From NCBI GenBank assembly GCA_021804085.1, contig JAJZKM010000008.1:1-38811 (forward strand): a DNA stretch of 38,811 bases, in the 5' to 3' direction. The stretch's first letter is position 1; each line of letters opens with the position of its first letter. The translations under genes and the position numbers were made by a program. This document shows, piece by piece, positions 1 through 7,628 of the stretch. The notes beneath the pieces were generated by a model that was given only the letters and a program-made list of their open reading frames with translations, made no database searches and had not been told where the DNA came from. This DNA is from a bacterium. Lineage in GTDB: Bacteria; Patescibacteriota; Saccharimonadia; Saccharimonadales; UBA4665.

Positions 1-1
1 G

Positions 2-163
2 GATTGGTTGATTTGGTATAACACAGAACGGCCTCATTGGACTCTTAGATTAAAAAGCCCCATGAAAGCAATGCTAGATGGGTTACAATTAGAAGGACGG
101 CAGTCCAATATGTTATGGACGGATACATTAAAGTTCTTATGCTGTTGTGACATAATATCCTAA
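2..163 (+). pseudogene. 3' end of an integrase-core (IS481-like) transposase, cut by the window edge
   Basis: Frame 2 reads DWLIWYNTERPHWTLRLKSPMKAMLDGLQLEGRQSNMLWTDTLKFLCCCDIIS*, with the WYNxxRPHxxLxxxSP C-terminal signature of rve-type transposases. Upstream part is outside the window, so intact vs remnant cannot be decided. Confidence 0.6.
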
Positions 164-1029
164 TGCAACCTGTAATCTCTCTATCCTCTATCAGTAAACG
201 ATTTGGGCATAAACAAGCACTAAAGAATGTCTCACTAACTGTAACTCAAGGAGAGATATTTGGATTCCTAGGTCCAAATGGAGCTGGCAAAACTACCACT
301 ATACGTTGCATGATGGATTTTATACGTCCTGATACAGGTAAGGTTGAGATATTAAACAAAACTATTGCAAATAGTCCCGATATTAAGCAGTACATTGGTT
401 ACTTTGCTGCCGAGAATCAACTTCTTGAAAAATGGGACGCGAAACAACATATTGAATTTTACTGCTCCATGAAGCAGGCCGATAAATCTGCTTATAAGTT
501 TCTTGAGGAGCTGGATTTAGACGATAGTATACCAGTCAGACATATGTCCACGGGTAATAGACAGAAGCTTGGCTTCATACTCGCGCTAATAGGAAACCCT
601 AGACTTCTTATTTTAGATGAGCCAACCCGGGGCCTAGACCCGCTTTTACAAAACGAGGTTTATAAAATACTTAAGGATTATGTAGCTACTGGCGGAACCG
701 TATTTATATCTTCCCACAATTTAAATGAGGCTGAGTATTTATGTTCAAATGTGGCTGTTATAAGAGAAGGTAGGATTGTCGCCGATAAAAGTCTTGCAGA
801 TATTCACAATTTGAAAACATATATAATCTCTGTGACTTTCAAAAAAGCTGGATTTAAAATACCCAAAGCTAACAACATTCAAATTGTAAGCGAAGATGGT
901 CAAAGCCTTGTCATAAAATTACAGGGAAATGTTGCGCCCTTACTAAAAGAATTAAGTCAAAATGAACTGATTGATATTGAAGTTACCCACGCCTCTCTGG
1001 AAGATGTGTTTATGGAGTTCTATAAATGA
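163..1029 (+). CDS. ABC transporter ATP-binding protein (ABC-2 type exporter)
   Basis: Walker A GPNGAGKTTT, signature-like MSTGNRQKLG, Walker B LLILDEPTRGLDP, H-loop SSHNLNEAE. Confidence 0.93.
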   Translation: MQPVISLSSISKRFGHKQALKNVSLTVTQGEIFGFLGPNGAGKTTTIRCMMDFIRPDTGKVEILNKTIANSPDIKQYIGYFAAENQLLEKWDAKQHIEFYCSMKQADKSAYKFLEELDLDDSIPVRHMSTGNRQKLGFILALIGNPRLLILDEPTRGLDPLLQNEVYKILKDYVATGGTVFISSHNLNEAEYLCSNVAVIREGRIVADKSLADIHNLKTYIISVTFKKAGFKIPKANNIQIVSEDGQSLVIKLQGNVAPLLKELSQNELIDIEVTHASLEDVFMEFYK

Positions 1030-1826
1030 AAGCTGTGATTGTTGCTCGTAGAGAACTCAGCTTAAGGCGCAATAGTGTAATTATATTTTGCATTATTGTG
1101 GCGTTCTTGGCGGTTCTCTACACTTCAATTTATCCAGCACTACAACACCAAGCCTCCCAATTAATAAATTCTATAGGTAATGTATATAAATATGTAGGGG
1201 TGGTGGGCACAGTATCTTTCAGTACGCTGCAAAGCTATATGGCTCTAGAAATGTTTGCGATAACTTGGCCTATACTAGTTACGGTTTTTGCTGCCAGTCT
1301 TTCGGGAGCTGCTATATCTGGAGAGATAGAGAAAGGTACACTAGGTATGCTCTTAGCTTTACCCTTAAAACGTACGACTATATATTTAGGAAAGTATCTG
1401 GCTGGGATTATTTCGATAGCCATTTTTGTCATAACTACAATAACTCCCATAATACTAATAGCTAAAATCGGTCACATAAACTTAGAGTTTAACCATTTTG
1501 CTATGACAGCTCTCCTGTGCTTTTTATTTGGTACGGCTGTGTATAGTTTGGCGCTATTCTTTTCTGCTCTTTTAAATGAAAAAACTTATCTATATGGTCT
1601 GATAGGCAGTATATTATTTATGATGTATGTAATTAATGCAGTGGCAGTTCTTAAACCTTCTCTTGTTGCCCTTAAGTATTTTTCGTTTTTTCATTATTTT
1701 AATGTAAACGGTTCTTTAGTAAACAACCATATATCAAATTCGTCGTATTTAATTTTTATTTCTGTATCGGTGTTTTCAACTGTAATAGGTGTCCTAATAT
1801 TAAAATATCGTAATTTTATTATTTAA
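1026..1826 (+). CDS. ABC-2 type transporter permease
   Basis: Multiple TM segments; ATGA overlap with the ATPase gene; GEIEKGTLGMLLALPLKRTTIYLGKYLAG typical of ABC-2 permeases. Confidence 0.88.
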   Translation: MKAVIVARRELSLRRNSVIIFCIIVAFLAVLYTSIYPALQHQASQLINSIGNVYKYVGVVGTVSFSTLQSYMALEMFAITWPILVTVFAASLSGAAISGEIEKGTLGMLLALPLKRTTIYLGKYLAGIISIAIFVITTITPIILIAKIGHINLEFNHFAMTALLCFLFGTAVYSLALFFSALLNEKTYLYGLIGSILFMMYVINAVAVLKPSLVALKYFSFFHYFNVNGSLVNNHISNSSYLIFISVSVFSTVIGVLILKYRNFII

Positions 1827-2108
1827 TAAGATGTCATCAATAAATAAATGGACTTGAATTTTGATTACTGCTATGGTTCTCAGTTATACAGGGCGGGAAC
1901 GACTAGGGGGTAGTATAAAACACCTAGCTAACAGATAAAGCAAAGCCTAAATCCCTAATAATAGCGGTTCTGACTTCTCGGACTGCGAAGTACCAAACAG
2001 TAATTAGTTTCTAATACATCTTTCAGGTTGGTTCTGACATTTTAGTACTTTTGCAATGAGTAACCTCTAACTCCTTACAGTAGGTTCTACTTCCTATAAT
2101 CGCTATGG

Positions 2109-2345
2109 CTAGAAGCCTCTATAAGCGTCTTTGCGGTGGCGAACTCTGACAACTATGACAAGTAGTTCGTATTTGTAAATCTGATAAACAATTCGATAGG
2201 TCCCTTGCCTTATACGATAGATGTTATTTGAGCCTTTGATTTTTTTGCTTCATCAGGCATAGGGTTTACATAAAGGTCATCAATTATTTCTATAATTTTA
2301 TTCCTTAGCTTCGCATTGGCAGTTATTGAGATAGTCTCAATATTC
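2109..2345 (-). pseudogene. Frameshifted RelE/ParE-family toxin remnant
   Basis: Minus strand reads AKLRNKIIEIIDDLYVNPMPDEAKKSKAQI, then (one frame shift) YRIRQGTYRIVYQIYKYELLVIVVRVRHRKDAYRGF* (stop at 2109-2111). This matches the RelE/ParE core YRIRxGdYRIvYqI...vvrVgHRkdvY. 5' boundary approximate. Confidence 0.7.
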
Positions 2346-2399
2346 GGTATATATAGTTGCCAAACCACTAAATGCGTTAATCATGACGCAAGCAGTTTT

Positions 2400-2735
2400 A
2401 AGTTAGCTAAGTGGTGGCAGTTCTTGCTTGAGTCCATCAAACCAACGCTCCATGAAGTCGTTCTGCCAGGTACTATCCTTGTTGCTAGCACTAAACCATA
2501 TCTCCAGACGTTCGCAGAGTAATTGGTGTTTGTAGCTCAAGTACTCGGAGCCTTGGTCGCCGCGCTAGATGGCTGGAGCTTGGTGCTTGCTCAAAGCATC
2601 CAGTAGTGCCGAGTAAGCTAGCTCCTGTGGTTAGCGCCAAGTCACCAGCTAACAACCTGTAAATATGTGACGTTTTCTTTAATTTGAACCAAAAAATCGA
2701 CGTGTAATCAACTTTACAGGTTTTTATTAGTACAT
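2400..2735 (-). pseudogene. Degenerate IS3-family-like transposase (OrfB/integrase core) remnant
   Basis: Minus-strand reading ELAYSALLDALSKHQAPAI*RGDQGSEYLSYKHQLLCERLEIWFSASNKDSTWQNDFMERWFDGLKQELPPLS*, with an upstream shifted-frame VDYTSIFWFKLKKTSHIYRLL. Internal TAG and frame changes. Boundaries approximate. Confidence 0.7.
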
Positions 2736-2797
2736 TAAGTAATACTGTTAAGTACGGTATAGCAACCGTAAAAGGCAATTTAAGAGGAGGGCTTTAA

Positions 2798-2938
2798 ATG
2801 TCTGAAATTGAAGCAGAATTAATAACTCAACAATTTGAAAAATGGGACAACAAACGAGCCAAGCATGAATTTATTGAAAGAATGGAACGAAAGATGTTTA
2901 AGAGAGATAAAGCTTTTCATAACTTTCGCTCCAAATAA
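2798..2938 (+). CDS. Small basic protein of unknown function (46 aa)
   Basis: MSEIEAELITQQFEKWDNKRAKHEFIERMERKMFKRDKAFHNFRSK*; strong SD (AAGAGGAGGG) 8-10 nt upstream; immediately followed by a terminator hairpin. Not in the supplied ORF track. Confidence 0.6.
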   Translation: MSEIEAELITQQFEKWDNKRAKHEFIERMERKMFKRDKAFHNFRSK

Positions 2939-2960
2939 ATAATTCACGTCTCATTAAACA

Positions 2961-3001
2961 CATAACCGTATCAAGAAGTTTGGTACGGTTATGTTTTTGT
3001 T
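2961..3001 (+). terminator. Rho-independent terminator
   Basis: Perfect 10-bp stem CATAACCGTA / TACGGTTATG followed by TTTTTGTT. Confidence 0.8.
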
Positions 3002-3569
3002 AGAAATGTATTTTCCACATTAGATCATCTAGCAAGTCTTTACGAGCTTTTTCCATAGGTATATGAGAAGACAGGATAGATATGATTTTTTGTTCATCAC
3101 GAGGATCGTAATAAGCATTTACGACCAAACCAAAACGTTTTAGTGGAACCAATACCACGCTCGAAAACGCCCCTCTTTTGTTTAAAGAAAACGAGCGTAA
3201 ATCATCGTAGGAAATTAACCTTTCGTCTATATGAATACCTTTACTGTCAATTTGGTATCTTCGATCTCGCGGGCGTTTGGAGCCGTAAAACAGCAGTACC
3301 ATACCAACAACAAACAAGGTCCCAGTGGATATTTTATCCTTTGTTAGAATCCAGACTATTGCGGCTAAGATGATGGTAGCTAGTGTAACTAAAGCAAACC
3401 ATAGAAAACTCTTTTGATGTGCTACAAATTCACTAGCACTCCAACTTACAGAACCTTCTGATCCACTTGGTGGTATTGTGCTAAAGAGTGGATCGATTTG
3501 ATTACTTACTTCAACTTCGTTCGGAGTTATGTAGCCATCTTTATTATTGGAATCTTGCATTAAATACAT
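3000..3569 (-). CDS. Membrane protein with PH-like (YcxB-type) C-terminal domain, function unknown
   Basis: Two TM segments (FLWFALVTLATIILAAIVWIL; TGTLFVVGMVLLFYG), then YQIDSKGIHIDERLISYDDLRSFSL, resembling bacterial PH-like domains. Confidence 0.65.
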   Translation of the reverse strand: MYLMQDSNNKDGYITPNEVEVSNQIDPLFSTIPPSGSEGSVSWSASEFVAHQKSFLWFALVTLATIILAAIVWILTKDKISTGTLFVVGMVLLFYGSKRPRDRRYQIDSKGIHIDERLISYDDLRSFSLNKRGAFSSVVLVPLKRFGLVVNAYYDPRDEQKIISILSSHIPMEKARKDLLDDLMWKIHF

Positions 3570-3780
3570 TTAATCAAATAAAAACCTTGAAGCCAAACCG
3601 GTTAAGTTAAATAAATAGAAATTAATGATTTCTAATTTTATGACAAACTCTACGTAAGGCACATGGTATAACAAAATTCCACTTATACCTCAAAACTCTT
3701 TCTTCAAAAATAAACAAATATGGTTGGCTTTTACTTTGTTCGTGCCCTGTGTGTGCCTGGAACACGTTCAAGCTCTATTC

Positions 3781-3873
3781 TGGCGGAGAGAGAGGGATTT
3801 GAACCCTCGCGAGGGATTGCTCCCCCCTATCGGTTTAGCAAACCGACCCCTTCAGCCACTTGGGTACCTCTCC
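3781..3873 (-). tRNA. tRNA-Ser (anticodon GCT), CCA encoded
   Basis: Reverse complement GGAGAGGTACCCAAGTGGCTGAAGGGGTCGGTTTGCTAAACCGATAGGGGGGAGCAATCCCTCGCGAGGGTTCAAATCCCTCTCTCTCCGCCA: class II fold with long variable arm, anticodon loop TTGCTAA. Confidence 0.95.
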
Positions 3874-4083
3874 AGACAATTTATCATTATCGATAGGTTA
3901 TTATATCAGTAAACCGGCATAAGAAATAAAAAATTAGCTAGTATTATCATTTCAACAAGGCGCGTTATTGATTTATTTTTAAAACAAATCTGTAAGAAGT
4001 TTAAAGAAATAAGATTTAAAGCTAAGCCATTAAACAAATTCTGCCGATACTTTTATTGTTTCTGGCATAAATGAATATCTACG

Positions 4084-4175
4084 TGGCGGAAGGGGTGGGA
4101 TTTGAACCCACGGTACCGCTTGCGCGGCACGACGGTTTTCAAGACCGATTCCATAAGCCGCTCGGACACCCTTCC
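4084..4175 (-). tRNA. tRNA-Ser (anticodon TGA), CCA encoded
   Basis: Reverse complement GGAAGGGTGTCCGAGCGGCTTATGGAATCGGTCTTGAAAACCGTCGTGCCGCGCAAGCGGTACCGTGGGTTCAAATCCCACCCCTTCCGCCA: class II fold, anticodon loop CTTGAAA. Confidence 0.95.
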
Positions 4176-4260
4176 ATAGCGACAGTAGAAAATTATATCA
4201 GATTACAAATTAAAAATACCATTGTTGTTATTATTGTGTTGTAAATAAACATCTAGATTA

Positions 4261-4290
4261 TTGCCATAAAACTTACCTCTAAGCTATACT
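4261..4290 (+). promoter_or_regulatory. Putative sigma-70-type promoter of hsp20
   Basis: TTGCCA (4261-4266), 18-bp spacer, TATACT (4285-4290); leader of about 60 nt with AAAGGAGGG SD before ATG 4355. Confidence 0.4.
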
Positions 4291-4354
4291 GTAATCAACA
4301 TAAAAAGGCAAGAACGTCTAAACACAAAACAACTCTAAAGGAGGGTATTATTAT

Positions 4355-4846
4355 ATGGCACGTCGAAATCACGATGATGATTTGCTGCTAGAGGAAGATG
4401 AGTTGACTGCTGCCTTTTTGGGCGAAGATAGCAATTCAGGATCCTCTATGGTTACGGAAAATATACAAACGTCTGCTGGTAACCCAGCTGATGAACAATG
4501 GGACGAGGATGAAGCTTCAGTTCCAGGACAACTAGCGGTAGACGTATATGAAACCAAGGAACGTTTAGTTGTTAAAGCTCGAACAGCTGGCGTTAATAAA
4601 AACGAACTAGACGTTAGTATTTCTGATAATCAACTGACGATACGCGGCACATTAAGTGCTGGTAACGAAGATGATGTTGAGAACTACTTTCTTCAAGAAT
4701 GTTATTGGGGAGAATTTTCTCGCACTATCGCACTACCTGTTCCGGTAAAAGAAGATGAGATCGAAGCCGTGTTGAAAGATGGCGTTCTTACTATAAGCTT
4801 TGGAAAAGTTAAGCAAGACACTGTCAAGAAAATACAGGTATTATAG
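4355..4846 (+). CDS. Hsp20/alpha-crystallin family small heat shock protein with acidic N-terminal extension
   Basis: C-terminal alpha-crystallin core (LAVDVYETKERLVVKARTAGVNKNELDVSISDNQLTIRG...FSRTIALPVPVKEDEIEAVLKDGVLTISFGK). Confidence 0.92.
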   Translation: MARRNHDDDLLLEEDELTAAFLGEDSNSGSSMVTENIQTSAGNPADEQWDEDEASVPGQLAVDVYETKERLVVKARTAGVNKNELDVSISDNQLTIRGTLSAGNEDDVENYFLQECYWGEFSRTIALPVPVKEDEIEAVLKDGVLTISFGKVKQDTVKKIQVL

Positions 4847-4872
4847 ATATTCTATAAAGACAGACAATAAAG

Positions 4873-4914
4873 AAACACCTCGAGTTTTATTTCCTCGAGG
4901 TGTTTCTTTTTATT
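4873..4914 (+). terminator. Rho-independent terminator between convergent genes
   Basis: Perfect 12-bp stem AAACACCTCGAG / CTCGAGGTGTTT followed by CTTTTTATTTT. Confidence 0.85.
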
Positions 4915-4927
4915 TTACTCTAAAATC

Positions 4928-5374
4928 TTAAAAACGAATAAATCCAGAGCTACCAACTAATTGGTTAGAAGTATTTAATACCCAATGTACCAATACTTGA
5001 GCTAATGCAACTATTACTAAACCCACGACTGCAAAAAGCAAAGTGTTTTTTGCTGACTGGACACTGCCACTCTCGCCACCAGAGCTTATGTATCGAAAAC
5101 CGCCATAAATGATCATAATTACAGCTACAATACCCACCACTACAGACAATATGTTTACGACAGTCGACGCAGCACTCTTGATACCACCACCTATGGTAGA
5201 ACCAGAACCGCATGTAGTTTGTCCTCCTGTTGCATCGTTTACTCCACTATTAACTTCACTCTGGATCTCAGTACATGCTGTTGCCGCTGATGCCGCCACA
5301 GGAATCAGCATAGGCATGCTAAATGCAAAAACACTTAAAATTACGGTAATATAAATCCTTATTTTTCCTATCAT
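4928..5374 (-). CDS. T4SS pilin-like small membrane protein (paralog 1)
   Basis: N-terminal signal segment; core ILSVVVGIVAVIMIIYGGFRYISSGGESGSVQSAKNTLLFAVVGLVIVALAQVLVHWVLN; two TM helices typical of VirB2/TrbC-like pilins. Confidence 0.8.
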   Translation of the reverse strand: MIGKIRIYITVILSVFAFSMPMLIPVAASAATACTEIQSEVNSGVNDATGGQTTCGSGSTIGGGIKSAASTVVNILSVVVGIVAVIMIIYGGFRYISSGGESGSVQSAKNTLLFAVVGLVIVALAQVLVHWVLNTSNQLVGSSGFIRF

Positions 5375-5409
5375 GTTGGTATCTTACCCCTTATTTTTCA
5401 TTCTTACTT

Positions 5410-5892
5410 TTATATTAACACGAGATGGCGCAAAATCAATAGTGATAGTGGTTGAAAATTAATTAGGCTACTTGCGACATTAATCGATGAGTTTAATACC
5501 CAATGAACTAAAACCTGGGCAAGGGCAGCAACCACCAAGCCTAGAAGAGCATAAGCAATCGTCGTTTTGGCTGAAGATACAGATTGTTGATTTCCGCCCG
5601 AAGTAACAAAACGAAGTCCGCCAATTATTATCATAATCACTGCAATCACGCCCAGGACATAGCTTAAAATATTTATCGTAGTTCTAACAGCGCCTTTGAG
5701 GCTAGAGCCACCTGTTCCACAACCTTGTGTGTTTCCACTAAGCTCCGCTATTCCCGCACAAGCTCCAGCGCTTGCGTTAGTTAATGTACTGATAGTATTG
5801 TTTGGTATCGATGCTGCAAAAACCTCTATATGCATAGAAGTCATCAACATAAACACTGAAAGGACAGTAGCAAAAAATATTGATATTCTCAT
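5410..5892 (-). CDS. T4SS pilin-like small membrane protein (paralog 2)
   Basis: Signal segment; core ILSYVLGVIAVIMIIIGGLRFVTSGGNQQSVSSAKTTIAYALLGLVVAALAQVLVHWVLN. Confidence 0.8.
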   Translation of the reverse strand: MRISIFFATVLSVFMLMTSMHIEVFAASIPNNTISTLTNASAGACAGIAELSGNTQGCGTGGSSLKGAVRTTINILSYVLGVIAVIMIIIGGLRFVTSGGNQQSVSSAKTTIAYALLGLVVAALAQVLVHWVLNSSINVASSLINFQPLSLLILRHLVLI

Positions 5893-5900
5893 ATTCTTCC

Positions 5901-6308
5901 TTATTTATAGCTGTTTAAAACAAATATTACTATGGTTTGGGCCAACACCACGATCACAATACCGACTAAAGCCCCAACTATACTTTTTTTAGCACCAGCC
6001 ACAGAACTTGAATCACCACCACTTGTGACAAACCTAATTCCACCAACTATCAGCATGATCACTGCGGCTGTCCCGGTTATGTAAGAGAGAACATTTATGA
6101 CATCCTTGATAATTTCGATGACAACATTAGTATTACTTCCATTCTGTATAGAGACGTTCTTACACACAGAGGTATTTTGAGCTATTTCACCTTTTTGGCA
6201 AATAGGCAGATAGGTGGAGTCTGCGGACGCGGCAATTGGAATACCTAGGGACACAAAAGCGATAAGTCCGAGAATCACAATTGAAATTAATAAATATAAT
6301 TTATTCAT
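5901..6308 (-). CDS. T4SS pilin-like small membrane protein (paralog 3)
   Basis: Signal segment; core VLSYITGTAAVIMLIVGGIRFVTSGGDSSSVAGAKKSIVGALVGIVIVVLAQTIVIFVLN. Confidence 0.8.
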   Translation of the reverse strand: MNKLYLLISIVILGLIAFVSLGIPIAASADSTYLPICQKGEIAQNTSVCKNVSIQNGSNTNVVIEIIKDVINVLSYITGTAAVIMLIVGGIRFVTSGGDSSSVAGAKKSIVGALVGIVIVVLAQTIVIFVLNSYK

Positions 6309-6622
6309 TTTATAAAGCTAATCGCCAACGTTACAATTGATTCGGCAAAAAGAGCAACCACAAGTCCTATAACAGCATACAGTATTGTGTCTTTGGCCTC
6401 TTGCATAGATTTAGGGTCTCCTGAAGATATGGTATACCTGAACCCGCCAATAACAACAAACAGTACAGCAATAGCAGCCAATATTCCAAAAAACATTTGT
6501 AATATAGTATGAAGCTCGCTTGACGATGCGGACACTGTTGGAATATTGGTCTTATAGCAATTTCCCCCAACACCATATTCGCTCCCTGAACATAAACTAG
6601 AGATTGTTGTAAGGTAATGCAT
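6305..6622 (-). CDS. T4SS pilin-like small membrane protein (paralog 4)
   Basis: Core GILAAIAVLFVVIGGFRYTISSGDPKSMQEAKDTILYAVIGLVVALFAESIV; ATGA overlap with paralog 3; no obvious cleavable signal peptide. Confidence 0.75.
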   Translation of the reverse strand: MHYLTTISSLCSGSEYGVGGNCYKTNIPTVSASSSELHTILQMFFGILAAIAVLFVVIGGFRYTISSGDPKSMQEAKDTILYAVIGLVVALFAESIVTLAISFIK

Positions 6623-6624
6623 TA

Positions 6625-7098
6625 TTATGCTCCAAGCCCTTTTGCAATAAAAGTAACTAAAAAGGCGGCAGAAATAGCAATCAATAACCCGACTAGGGAA
6701 TATATTATTGTATTTAACGCCTGAGCAGTTACTTCGGGGGTGCCCATACTTGTAGTGTATCTAACCGCCGCGTAAATTATCATAACAACTGCAGCGATTC
6801 CTGCTACCCTAAGAAGAATTTCTATTATTGCCGCAACAATTAACCAAATATCCGCTATGTTATTTATTACTGGAACACACGAAGTGTTGAACCCCATATC
6901 TCCTTGTATCGTTTCTTGGCGCATAGGTAAAAACTCGTACCACGTAGGAAGTCCAAATATTGATGTGTTGTTTTTGCAGCTGACATTAAATGCTGCGACA
7001 GTTGTTTGCGCAAATGTCTTGCCAAAGAAAACAAAAGGTACCATCACGAGAATTGCGAAAACACTAATAAATTTATACTTAAGCATCTGGTTGCTCAT
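6625..7098 (-). CDS. T4SS pilin-like small membrane protein (paralog 5, diverged)
   Basis: Signal segment ending FAQT; core RVAGIAAVVMIIYAAVRYTTSMGTPEVTAQALNTIIYSLVGLLIAISAAFLVTFIAKGLGA. Confidence 0.75.
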   Translation of the reverse strand: MSNQMLKYKFISVFAILVMVPFVFFGKTFAQTTVAAFNVSCKNNTSIFGLPTWYEFLPMRQETIQGDMGFNTSCVPVINNIADIWLIVAAIIEILLRVAGIAAVVMIIYAAVRYTTSMGTPEVTAQALNTIIYSLVGLLIAISAAFLVTFIAKGLGA

Positions 7099-7529
7099 AA
7101 TCCAAAAACACCCGCCGGTACAATGTAGTTAAGGATGGCATAAATAAAAAGAAATAATATAAGTGCCGTAAACGAACTCTGAATCCGCTTTGATGCGGCA
7201 GCAACTGCTTGTGGATTACCAGATGAAAAGATATATTGAATACCAGCAACAGTAATCGAAGCAATTATTACCAGACCAACACCGTCAGAAAGCAATCGAA
7301 TAATAGAAAACAATAAATCTAAAATAGGATTACCTTTGCCAACACACCCAAAATCTATACTTGTCTTAACTGTATCGCTTCCACTACCGCAGACATAGGT
7401 TGCGGCAAAGTGACTATTCGAGATAGGTAAAGCATAGGTCGTAGCTGTGGAGTGAAAAAAACTAATCGCCATGATCATCAACGATATGACTGTTAGGGGT
7501 TGCAGAATGGTTATTTTGATTTTGTTCAC
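7095..7529 (-). CDS. T4SS pilin-like small membrane protein (paralog 6, most diverged), GTG start
   Basis: Core GVGLVIIASITVAGIQYIFSSGNPQAVAAASKRIQSSFTALILFLFIYAILNYIV; ATGA overlap with paralog 5; GTG at 7527-7529. Confidence 0.7.
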   Translation of the reverse strand: MNKIKITILQPLTVISLMIMAISFFHSTATTYALPISNSHFAATYVCGSGSDTVKTSIDFGCVGKGNPILDLLFSIIRLLSDGVGLVIIASITVAGIQYIFSSGNPQAVAAASKRIQSSFTALILFLFIYAILNYIVPAGVFGL

Positions 7530-7547
7530 TTATGTTACCTAGTTAAG

Positions 7548-7556
7548 ATTCTATCA
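7548..7556 (-). promoter_or_regulatory. Extended -10 (TGATAGAAT) of the pilin operon
   Basis: Minus strand TGATAGAATCTTAACTAGGTAACATAAGTG: TGn + TAGAAT, 18 nt before the GTG start. Confidence 0.5.
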
Positions 7557-7610
7557 TTTTATGACGTGACGCAAAAGATAGTATATTTTGCTATTCTTAT
7601 TCTTATTCTT

Positions 7611-7619
7611 TGATATTAT
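7611..7619 (+). promoter_or_regulatory. Extended -10 (TGATATTAT) of the machinery operon
   Basis: TGATATTAT directly abuts the first ATG (7620) and lies 9 nt before the next in-frame ATG (7629). Confidence 0.5.
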
Positions 7620-7628
7620 ATGAATTAT

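Noticed and set aside
1850-2100. Possible structured ncRNA in the unexplained stretch after the ABC permease
   Set aside because: Only short scattered repeats (e.g. GGTTCTGAC twice) and no convincing conserved fold by eye; more likely decayed DNA.
2491-2778. 95-aa minus-strand ORF
   Set aside because: A shifted reading of the degenerate IS3-like transposase rather than an independent gene.
3724-3912. 62-aa plus-strand ORF
   Set aside because: It reads across tRNA-Ser(GCT) on the opposite strand; spurious.
4300-4354. CIRCE-type heat-shock operator upstream of hsp20
   Set aside because: No TTAGCACTC-N9-GAGTGCTAA inverted repeat in the leader or promoter region.
4965-5213. Alternative-frame ORFs inside the pilin array (also 5109..5354, 5696..5992, 6367..6576, 6857..7132, 7079..7264)
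   Set aside because: Shadow frames of the pilin-like genes; their translations lack domain signatures while the annotated frames share a conserved core.
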